This document shows, piece by piece, positions 27,496 to 36,060 of a stretch of 64,000 bases of DNA. The DNA comes from Ustulina deusta. Lineage: Eukaryota; Ascomycota; Sordariomycetes; Xylariales; Xylariaceae. Numbering within the stretch: the first letter of the stretch is position 1; each line of letters begins with the position of its first letter. The stretch spans positions 1 through 64,000 of the forward strand of contig JAJNNX010000083.1 in the NCBI GenBank assembly GCA_023159155.1. The letters run 5' to 3'. Under the pieces are notes generated by a model, which saw nothing but the letters and a program-made list of their open reading frames with translations, was not told the DNA's origin and ran no database searches. Both the position numbers and the translations under genes were made by a program.

Positions 27496-27526
27496 CTATA
27501 GAAGCTTTACTTGACTAATCATAACA

Positions 27527-28700
27527 CCTTTTATATTATTTAAACTTTGCTTGTTAAATTAACCTTTAAAAAAAAATTTATTTAGCTTTTATATAGGTTC
27601 ATAAATAATTATTTTTTAACTAGCTTTATTTTAAAAGCTTTTTTCGATTTTTTAATAAATTAGTATATTTTTAAGAATAGCTTTTTTATTAATTATTTTA
27701 AACATAGTAATTTATATTTCGAAAACTTTTTATAAGCATATTTTAAAGTTTATAATTAAATAATTAATATTAAAAAGTTTTATAACCTTATATTTAATAG
27801 CTATTATAACTATTGCTTCTTATTTTATAACCTAAGCTTTTAAGTTTTTCAAAAGCTTATTTATTTTTTTAATATATAATTAATATGCTACTTTTGTTTA
27901 TAGTTATTATATAGCCTTTAAGTGCTTTTTTAAAACGCATATTATATTATACTACTTATTAATTATTTCGATAAGTTAAAAAATAGTTTTTTTATAATCT
28001 AAAAATACTAAGTTGCTTAGCTATATAGTAAAATTAGCTACGCGTTTTTAATAAATTTTATAGTTTTTTTTATCGCTATATATTAATTTTAATTTACTTA
28101 ATAAGCTTTTTTGCCTTTTTTTATTATTTTTAAAATGTTTTAAAAGATATTAGTTAAATTTACGTTATTTTTAATTATTATAATTAATAACTAAGCTTAA
28201 ATTATTTTAAATAATAACTGTTTAAAGTAGTTTTTATATTTAAGCATTTTAAATAATATAAGCTATTAAGATCTACTTTTTAGCTAAAAGTATTCCTAAA
28301 GGTTTAAAAAAGTTGCTTTAGTTATAAACTTTCTGTTTTATAATATATAGTTTTTTAGCTTAGCTAATATAGTTTTTATATTTATTAATAAAGCTATATT
28401 ACTTAAATTAATTGTTTAATTTAACCTTAAAAATAGTATTATTACATATAAAACTTTTAATTATTAAAATTAAACAATTTAATTTTTATTATTTTAACTT
28501 ATAAAATCGTACGTTATTTTTTATTACAAAGATTTTTATATCCTATATAAAATAAATATAAATAAATAATCTACTTAATAAAGCTAGTAATATTATACCT
28601 TTAAATCTAACATTATACCTTTAAATCTAATATTATACCCTTAAATCTAATATTATACCCTTAAATCTAACAAGGTAAAGCACCGCAAAAATCTTTACAC
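27527..28700. other. RIP-degraded DNA, unidentified
   Basis: AT-rich and stop-filled in every frame. On the minus strand between about 28140 and 27700 the translation vaguely resembles an integrase-like domain, but too little remains to name it. This is presumably the DNA into which the family A stack inserted. It ends in the tandem repeat at 28592-28671, and normal composition begins by about 28700-28750. Confidence 0.5.
28592..28671 (+). repeat. 4 x 20 bp tandem repeat at block edge
   Basis: Four consecutive 20 bp units (attatacct/c-ttaaatctaa-c/t) differing only at C/T positions, at the very edge of the AT-rich block. Confidence 0.9.
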
Positions 28701-28869
28701 CACTAAAATAACTACTTTTTAAAACATTTAAACGCTTGTATATTAGCTATCGGCGCATTAATTACATCAAATAATCGTCCGGGCACCTCTTCGATCTATT
28801 TATTAATAGTTTTTTTATAATAATTTAATTCTTCGATAAGTAGATTCGGTAGGTATAAGTAACTACCTA

Positions 28870-29097
28870 TTAGTAGTGTAGAAACCGCCTTAGTCTTCGG
28901 TAGGCTCTACATAAAACAATGCATAAATGCAAACCACAATTACCTAACTGATAACTGGCTGAAGCGAGCCTAAGCAAAAGCGGCAAGTGCGCTAAGCCCG
29001 GTTTGTCGCACTCTTGGCATTTGGTAAAACTTAGAACCTCTTTATCAGCCCAATCATTATCTATACTATACAGAATTCTTCTTTCTTCTTGGGCCAT
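28870..29097 (-). CDS. Possible truncated gene at the AT-block border, unknown
   Basis: A 75-codon frame from an ATG at 29097 to a stop at 28870. The first 45 residues look protein-like (a short C-x2-C pair in KCQECDK, then a Leu-rich stretch), and composition is normal here while decaying toward lower coordinates. It is divergent from the gene at 29219, with 121 bp between the starts. It could be the 5' end of a gene whose remainder was destroyed by RIP leaking from the repeats, or a chance frame. I do not recognise it. Confidence 0.25.
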   Translation of the reverse strand: MAQEERRILYSIDNDWADKEVLSFTKCQECDKPGLAHLPLLLRLASASYQLGNCGLHLCIVLCRAYRRLRRFLHY

Positions 29098-29218
29098 ATG
29101 ATATTAGAACTGCCCATTGATTGCACACTACTGTAGCCCTGGACACCGACTCAGGCCTCGATCCACCGAACATGGGCTGCTGGCAGTTCAGATCTCCGCA
29201 TATGTCCCGACCAAAACC

Positions 29219-29959
29219 ATGAGAAGAACCATATTCCGTCTGGCGCCTCTCAACCGCCCCAATACCAGTGTACAAGCTCAATTCTCTCCCGCCGATTTCA
29301 GCAAACTGGTCGCCTGGGATGATCCCACAGTCGAGGTTGAGCCGGGCCAGCATGTCATCTCTGTGTGCAGACAATATAAGATTTCCTTCCCAAACGAGCT
29401 ACGCTCCCTAAAAGGGCTCAGGCTGTGGGAAAACCCATACAAACTAAGCGTTTACACCTCTCAGAAGCACTGCTTCTTTCAGCATTCGATGAAATACTTC
29501 GACAAGCTCGAGCATCCCTTTGCCAAATCTATGTTGGATATCTACATTGAAAAGAAGAAAGAGCCGCTGTGGATACATAGTTTTGCACATGGGGGAATGC
29601 CGTTTGCCAATAAGACAGCCTCAAGGAAGGTTACCCATGCGTTGCGAGATGCCTTAGTGGCCGCGGGATACGATCGTTTCGGCCAGAGAGTACTCGCCGA
29701 TGGTCAATTGAGCGCCATAGCCGACTTGTACGGAACACTGCGTCTCATGATCTCCGATCCTCTGGCCGTGTGCAATGCTAAATTCGCGGACCTTTTAGAG
29801 TGCGCAAAGCAAGTCCTATCTGCCGTCGAGATCGAACTTCGGAGAGACAAGAATGGCCACCATGTTACAAGGAAACAGCAAAACCCCCGACCAACACGTG
29901 GTGCATGGCAGGGTCAAAGGCGCGAACCTAATGACCAGCGAAGGCAACGTGTGGGTTAG
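29219..29959 (+). CDS. Uncharacterised protein, about 246 aa
   Basis: The frame is open from 29117, but the first ATG is at 29219, giving 246 residues that start MRRTIFRLAPLNR. I recognise no domain. The middle is rich in aromatic and basic residues (WENPYKLSVY, CFFQHSMKYFDKL) and looks like a genuine folded protein. No signal peptide or membrane segment is evident; the Arg-rich start could be a mitochondrial presequence. The last 25 residues (after KQQNPRPTRG) are low-quality and very Arg/Gln-rich. A neighbouring frame (29853-30092) reads more naturally there, which suggests an unnoticed intron or a frameshift near 29850. It lies next to the RIP-degraded block. Function unknown. Confidence 0.5.
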   Translation: MRRTIFRLAPLNRPNTSVQAQFSPADFSKLVAWDDPTVEVEPGQHVISVCRQYKISFPNELRSLKGLRLWENPYKLSVYTSQKHCFFQHSMKYFDKLEHPFAKSMLDIYIEKKKEPLWIHSFAHGGMPFANKTASRKVTHALRDALVAAGYDRFGQRVLADGQLSAIADLYGTLRLMISDPLAVCNAKFADLLECAKQVLSAVEIELRRDKNGHHVTRKQQNPRPTRGAWQGQRREPNDQRRQRVG

Positions 29960-30244
29960 GGCTATTGCATGCGCCAGGAGGGCAGATCTCCCCGTTGGCT
30001 CTACTAGCATCATGACGAGCTTCAAGCTAGATACTTGCAAGGATCAGCACGAGAATCAAAGGCGTAACCCCGTTCTGCTCGACCAACGGTGAATGCAATG
30101 ATGCTGCTCGCCGCTGCCATGAGCGTCTAGATATATTGGTATACCTAATCTCTGTACTCTTATGTGTAGACAATGCCCATATTGTATAATTTACGCGTAC
30201 ATCCTAACTGTCCCAGACCTACTATTAAGTAGGAGTAATCAGAC

Positions 30245-30666
30245 AAACTGAGGGTAGCCCACCCCTGTTGACCTGAGGGTACCCGTGCTTTTTTTGTGTA
30301 CCAGAGTACTTTTCATACAATCGATTAGAATATACCTTTAAAATATATATATTTATAATTTACATAATTTGTATAAAATTTTATACTTGCATATTTATTT
30401 TAATACAAACAACTTTGCAGTGGTTACTTAAGGTAATTACTTATATATGTTTACTCTTTTCCTTTTTTAAAAACAACAACTTACCTTAGAGTATTTTCTT
30501 TCACTTGTTGTATAAAATATGTTATATGCATTAACTTAGCTGTAAACGTTCTATGTATTTAAACGTGCATTTCTAATCGATTGTGCGAAAAGTATTCTGT
30601 GGAGCACTAGTACTTAAAAAAAGCACGGGTACCCTCAGGTCAACAGGGGTGGGCTACCCTCAGTTT
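30245..30666. mobile_element. 422 bp terminal-inverted-repeat element (MITE-like)
   Basis: The first 51 bp (30245-30295) and last 51 bp (30616-30666) are perfect inverted repeats beginning AAACTGAGGGTAGCCCACCC. After a short divergent patch the inversion continues imperfectly (tacttttc-acaatcgattagaa on both sides), so each arm is about 90 bp. Within each arm the motif CTGAGGGTA occurs twice. The roughly 240 bp centre is AT-rich and non-coding. No clear target duplication flanks it, so the family is uncertain. It is a non-autonomous DNA-transposon type and could fold into a long hairpin. Confidence 0.85.
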
Positions 30667-31295
30667 ATGTGTAGACTCGATCCCTCGTGGGTAGCGACGG
30701 GGGGACAGCTACGCTAGGTACTCAGGTGTCTGCCTACCTAAGTAGGTAGCTTGCCAAACGGCCGGGAGCCGAGCTTGGCCAAATAGGCAACACTGGTTGC
30801 AAGACATATGCCGTTCTAGCTATAGCGCAGGGGCAGCCGGTTTTTGGACGCGCTGGTCGCATGGGATGCCGCTGGCTTTGTACAATACCTAGATAAGGGG
30901 TTGTTCTAATTTTACCTGGCCACAACACCTCAGTTGTAGCTTTTTAGAATCATGTTGAAAGGGAACAAGACTTTTTTTTGGAAAATAAAAATAAAAGGCC
31001 GTTTCAATGGTATAACCAAAAATTGCAGTTGCGGTCATGTACAGGGTGAGAAAGCTTATATTTCGACGTCCTAAAAAAACGGGTCCTCTCGGTGAAGTCA
31101 GGTATCTATCTAGACAGACATAGGCACCTACCTGTAGGTATAATAACGACAGCTCCAACAAACATCAACAACAAGTTAACACGCCGCCAACATTATTCGT
31201 GCTACCTCCTCATCAGCCTTTCCGCTCTCGCAGAAACAAAGCAGCAGTCCAATTAGCCCGGATATCATTCGCGCCATCCAACACGCCTCTTCGAC
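30667..31295. other. Intergenic, upstream of CHS5
   Basis: No coding frame with support. It contains short palindromic TACCTA/TAGGTA motifs (around 30733-30750 and 31128-31140), a sequence type scattered elsewhere in this window (49080, 61320, 63415). The promoter and 5' leader of CHS5 presumably lie in the last few hundred bases. Confidence 0.5.
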
Positions 31296-32505
31296 ATGCT
31301 CGTGTCCCTCACTGTCGGCAAAGTCGATGCCGGCGTGACGGTGCTTCTGACGCCAGACAAACGCCTGGTATGCCACAGCCACGACGACGACAACACTGCA
31401 CACTGCACACGCCCCATGTCACGCCAGGAAACTGACGCCAAGCCTCTAGATCGAGTTCCCCTCCATCCTCCTCCCGCCCAACATCGGGTCCGGCTCCATC
31501 GTAGACATCACCGTCGCCCGCAACCACGCCTCCGAGTCCGAGTCCGACAAGCGATTCGCCGCCCTCCAGGACCAGATCATCTCCTCCTTCGGCGCCTCCG
31601 AGCCCAGCACCCCCCTCATCCGCTGCCGCAATGCCACCCAGACCTCCGTCGTCCTCGAATGGGACCCCATCGAGCTGGCCACCGCCGACCTCATCTCCCT
31701 GTCGCTGTACCGCAACGGCCAGAAGGTCGGCAACATCCCCCAGCCCCTGCAGATGCACAGCACCAAGATCAGTGGTCTTGCCGTCGACACCGAGTACACG
31801 TTCCACCTGGTGCTGAGAACGTCCGCCGGCACCATGAGCAGCAAGCAGCTCGTCGTGCGCACCCACAAGATGACGGACCTCAGCGGCGTCACCATCACCA
31901 CCGGAATCCTCCCGGCCCAGATGCGCGAAAGCCTCGCTGCCGCCGTTGAGCGCATCGGCGCTAAGGTCGTCGACAGCGTCCGCATCGACACCACCCACTT
32001 CGTCACCACCGAGGGTCGCGGCGTCGCCTGGGAGAAGGCCGTGGAGAACAACATACCCGTTGTACGGCCCGAATGGGTCACAGCTTGCGAAGAGAGCGGT
32101 CGCATTCTGGGCGTTACCAAGTTCTATCTCGATGCTCTCCGACCAGAACCGCCGAGCCAGGGCTCGACACCCAACAACACTACCCCCGCCCCGCCGCAGA
32201 CACACAAGGAACTCCCCACAGCACCCTCCTCGGCCCAGAATGGTGAAGGCAAAGACGCTACGGAGAAGGAGGCGGAGACGGACAGCGGCGATGAAGATGA
32301 CAAGGAGGAGAATAATCAAGCAGACCAGGCTAAGGCGAAATCTACTGAGGAGCAGAAGATGAGACTGGAAGAGAAAGAGAAGCAGAAAGTCGCCATACGG
32401 CCGGGCAAGCAAGCCACGGTAGACGACGATGACAGCGCTGACGACGAGAAGCAACCCGCGCCATCGCCCGGCGACGGGGCGTCATTCCAGGATGTGGCTC
32501 TGTGA
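31296..32505 (+). CDS. CHS5: Chs5-like exomer subunit (chitin synthase export), 375 aa
   Basis: Two exons: 31296-31367 and 31450-32505, with an 82 bp intron (GTATGC...CTCTAG). The joined protein starts MLVSLTVGKVDAGVTVLLTP and continues IEFPSILLPPNIG, the conserved N-terminal Chs5 domain. A fibronectin type III domain follows (about 80-163; RCRNATQTSVVLEWDP) and a BRCT domain (about 165-255; RIDTTHFVTTEG, then RPEWV with W233). The rest is an acidic, Lys/Glu-rich tail with a terminal SFQDVAL. In yeast, Chs5 is the scaffold of exomer, which sorts chitin synthase Chs3 and other cargo from the trans-Golgi to the plasma membrane; FN3-BRCT binds Arf1. The fungal tail is shorter than in S. cerevisiae. 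The call is firm; the intron is inferred from homology and splice signals. Confidence 0.92.
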
Positions 32506-32844
32506 TAAAGGCGACGGTGTACAGGAAATATTGTTTGCCGCATGGAGTTTGTTGAAAACGGATTAAAAAGGTTACAGTGTACGGAACTACTTTTTTGATA
32601 CCACATGGCCCTCTTGTCAGCTGTTGAGGTGCTGGCGAACTGTATGATGTTGTGTGCGTAATACGCATCCGTGCTGTTATAACATGCTTCTTCTTGTAAC
32701 GCCTAATCGGCTTATATTGGCCACGAAGGAGCAGTACATTGACCAGATCCCCCACATAACTTCATTACCTTGTACCTGAATTGGTATTGTTTGGGGGATG
32801 GGAGGGGACGCCACTGTATTTAAATATAGTACTAATACCCTTTT

Positions 32845-32900
32845 TTCTTCTTCTTCTTCTTCTTCTTCTTCTTCTCTCGTCTCTTTCTTTCTTCTTCCTA
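32845..32900 (+). repeat. (TTC)n microsatellite and pyrimidine tract
   Basis: About ten TTC repeats followed by further C/T-only sequence, 340 bp past the CHS5 stop. Confidence 0.9.
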
Positions 32901-34126
32901 ATATCAAAGGTTCATATTAACCTACGAAGTTTAGAAAACTTGTAAGATGTAGAGAAGTCACCTTGACAGCTAGACTAGTATTCGTCGCATGTCGAGTAGC
33001 TAAACTATGTGGGAGAGCTAGCCGATGGAGATGGGCTCCTTACACCTAGCTTGTGGTACCTTGGGTTGAGGTGGAATAGTAGAGATAGTATCTCATAATA
33101 TTCTCGTACAAAAGGCTTAAAACTAGTGTTTGCTTCCAAGAAAGTAAAAGGAGGGCAATAAATATATACAGCATATCCCTTTTCGATTTCGCAATCCCGT
33201 TATTGGTATGGAGTTCCTGTTCCGCGGCCGAGAAGACTTGTTCAGATCATCTCCCGGGTATATCTATATAGCACGCGCCTCGACTCATTTGCTTCCACAA
33301 GATCCAGTAACCAACATCTCAATATGTGTATACGAACGCTAGTCGAAGTATTATGCTAAGAGCACATGCCATGATGAACTTGTATAATATTCAGCCGACA
33401 TAGAAGAGTCCTTAAGGTTGGTCTCCTGAAAAGATCCTGTCTTTGAACAAGGTCGGTTATCGTCAATAACACAACTGGGGAGATATTAGATTGCACAGGC
33501 TGGCATGTTGATGTTTTAGGTATGGCGAGCTCATCGATAGGGTTAATTGGCCAGGTATCAAGAGAAAACTTCTTCACACGACATGAAATGTTAGATAAAT
33601 GCGGTCTCGATATATCTATAGATATACAAGAACAAAGTAAAACAACTTTTAGTCACTCATGGAAATGCCGTGGAGACTCCGATACACTAAAATATCTCAT
33701 CCTACTTGTCCGACTGAAAATCGCCCAATCATATAGAAGATGAGTAGACAACGGGCTACGTAAGCTTTTCTACCATCCCCCTAGGCACTCTGTCAATTAT
33801 TAGCATTCAACCTGACAGTTTGAAATTTATCGTGACCGAAAAGACGTCGTACCAAATGCTTCAAGACCTCGGAAGGCTCAGCTCACTAATGGACCTTTGC
33901 GCTCTCTTCGCTGATTCTTATACTACCTCTCCCCCCCTCTCTCCTTACTCATAAACTCGACATAATCGTTGCATTGAGCCTGATCCGGTAGTAGCCTGAG
34001 GCCATTTTCATTGCAGCTAACTGCTAGCTAACTCTTTAAATACCACGTGGTGTGTTTTCGATAGATCAAACTCTATCGCGGCTCGTGTAGTCCCTCTCTG
34101 AACAGGTTCGGCTTCTTGAAATTGTT

Positions 34127-34140
34127 GGGGGGGGGGGGGG
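34127..34140 (+). repeat. Poly-G run (14 G)
   Basis: Fourteen consecutive G, unusual in length for a nuclear intergenic region. It could form a quadruplex in multimers but has no obvious partner runs. Confidence 0.9.
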
Positions 34141-35169
34141 TAAGAAAAAAAATCCGTTGGCTATTGTGTAGAAATGGAGGACGCCATACATCTTAATCAG
34201 GCCCGGCGCCGTAAGAAAAAGAAGAAATTCGAGGGCTTCCACGCGGGCGGCTCTTGACTACGCCGTTTACGAGAACACCACGTGGGCCTGCCTTAGGGGA
34301 GACGGCGACAGAAATTTGGATGGAAGCCAGAAGAAAAATAAAGGTGAATTAATAATAGTGGTAAGAGAAAGGTAGGGTCTTGGCGGAATGAACGTATATC
34401 ACTACTCTCTTGTTACCAAGTGCGGTAGTACTCACCACCTATATCAACAGATTTCGTGGAATTGGCGGTGGCTAAACCAATGGCGCTGCTAATTCTTGTT
34501 ATTGTTACTACAGTTAAGCATCAACCTGTGCCGAAGCCGATGTTGCTCGGATCCTTCCGTTCGAGGTCGAAGTACAGTGAAGCATTATTAACCTTTTTAC
34601 CTTGGTATTTACGGTTGGTTGCAGGGGGGACAGCCCTGCATCTCTATATATCCGTTCCTCTCCGCTCTCTGTGCTATGTGCTAAATCCTCTTCGTCCATC
34701 CTAGATTTTTCTTTCCTTTTTAGACGATCTCCTTGTAGTTGACGGCTCTCAAACGAAGGAATCAAGTACAGCAGTGGAACTATCTAGAAACTTCTAAACT
34801 GGACATAACATATCTATCAAGAGGTTAAAACTACATGGGTCGACAATGAACAAGCCCATCAAGATTATCTTGTATGCTTACACTAAGTTCATTTAAAACC
34901 AGCTGGCTGTTGAATGTGTTGCGAACAACCGAGGACGTAAGACACTAACACATATTTGCACACTTGCTAATACAATGCGTCGAATTCTAGTATGCATATC
35001 CTGCGTCGGGAGTGCGGAGCAGGCCATCACAAATCCTCTCGCGTACTAAATTGGCACCATGTAGGCGAGTGACCTCCTCGCCCATGCTTATAATAAGGGC
35101 CATGATCTCGGAACGGGTGCAAAAAGGGACAGCAATGCTATTCCAACCCTATCCCAGAGCCTTCATGCT

Positions 35170-36060
35170 TCACGGCAGTACCTCCTCGGCCTTCCAATCC
35201 CAACATTTCCCCCGGTGCTCCACCGTCCTACTCGCGATAACCTCCAGCATCTTCCGAGCCGCAAACTCGGGACTGAACAGCTTATCCTCGGCCACATTTC
35301 CCCAGAACTCCCTACTCAGGCCCGTCTTCACCGTGCCGGGGTGATACGCGATCGCCGCGGCGTTATGGGCGCTTCGCGTCCGCAGATGCAGATCGAAGCT
35401 TTTCGTGATGCTGTTCACGCCCGCCTTGGACGCGCGGTAGCTGTACCATCCGCCCAGCCGATTATCTGACGTTGAGCCCACGCGCGCTGAGTTCGTGAGC
35501 CAGGTGGCGTGCGCGGGGACGCGGAATTCCCGTTCACCGCCATTCATACTACTACTGCCAGTGCCGAAACCGCCACGGGTTGTTTGCGTTTTCAAGCGCG
35601 AGAGGTCCGTCCCCTTCCGCGGTAGCAGCTCCCCGAACCACTTCATCAGCATCAGGGGGCCGAGAGTATTGACCTTGAACGTCTCCAGTGCATCGTCGTA
35701 GTCGATCTGCCGTGGGTGTTTCTCCGGGTGCAAGATCCCCGGCAGGGCAAATGCGAGGTGCAGGTGATGCGAAGACGGCGGGAAGATCTCGGCGGCCTTT
35801 TCCGACGCTGCTTTCACGCTCGGCTCGTCTGTCACATCCAGGTATGCTACGTGCAACCGGGACGCGTGGTCCTCGCAGCTCGATGATGTTTTGGTGTTGG
35901 CCGATGGCATGGACGCGGCTACCAGGGATTCCTTTACGCCGGCTAGATCAGAGCGAGCGGTCGCGAGGATGGGCAATGTTGTGGTACGGAGGAGATACGC
36001 TGTCAGCGCATGCCCAATGCCCCGGCTTGATGGCGAAATGAAGATCCATGGTTTAGACAT
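35170..36060 (-). CDS. Short-chain dehydrogenase/reductase, 296 aa
   Basis: The ATG at 36060 (MSKPWIFISPSSRGIG) fits the family start; the frame is open further upstream but has no ATG there. It has a Rossmann fold of the classical SDR type. The nucleotide-binding turn is SPSSRGIG (9-16), a variant of TG-x3-GIG with the first Gly replaced. LDVTD (74-78) binds the adenine side, NTLGP is at 131-135, the catalytic Ser is probably S192, and Y208-x3-K212 (YRASK) is the active site. HPGTVKT (241-247) follows. It is probably an NAD(P)H-dependent oxidoreductase of unknown substrate, resembling the C-factor/sniffer-like group. An insertion rich in Thr, Gly and Ser (about 155-178) precedes the active site. 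It is intronless, and its 3' end faces CHS5. Confidence 0.88.
   Translation of the reverse strand: MSKPWIFISPSSRGIGHALTAYLLRTTTLPILATARSDLAGVKESLVAASMPSANTKTSSSCEDHASRLHVAYLDVTDEPSVKAASEKAAEIFPPSSHHLHLAFALPGILHPEKHPRQIDYDDALETFKVNTLGPLMLMKWFGELLPRKGTDLSRLKTQTTRGGFGTGSSSMNGGEREFRVPAHATWLTNSARVGSTSDNRLGGWYSYRASKAGVNSITKSFDLHLRTRSAHNAAAIAYHPGTVKTGLSREFWGNVAEDKLFSPEFAARKMLEVIASRTVEHRGKCWDWKAEEVLP

Larger units (their letters stand above)
18720..27526 (+). mobile_element. Family A copy A5, integrase to 3' LTR, interrupted by element C
   Basis: 18720-20171 corresponds to 15010-16469 of A1, from mid-integrase to the 3' end. Its LTR starts at 20172 and is split by element C: 20172-20367 on the left and 27496-27526 on the right, which ends ATAACA. 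The left part of A5 would lie outside the window. It is strongly RIP-altered. Confidence 0.75.
32506..35169. other. Intergenic 2.7 kb, no supported gene
   Basis: Only short frames with no protein character. It contains a (TTC)n tract at about 32845-32875 followed by a pyrimidine-rich run, and a run of 14 G at 34127-34140. It separates the 3' ends of CHS5 and the convergent dehydrogenase gene. A non-coding RNA or a gene broken by many introns cannot be excluded. Confidence 0.5.

Noticed and set aside
28592..28671. CRISPR-like repeat
   Set aside because: Units are contiguous without spacers, and the DNA is eukaryotic.
29117..29218. Upstream extension of the border gene
   Set aside because: The frame opens with TTG; the first ATG is at 29219.
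31309..32454. Long minus-strand frame of 381 codons
   Set aside because: It is a shadow of CHS5 exon 2 in GC-rich codons; the plus strand has clear FN3 and BRCT homology.
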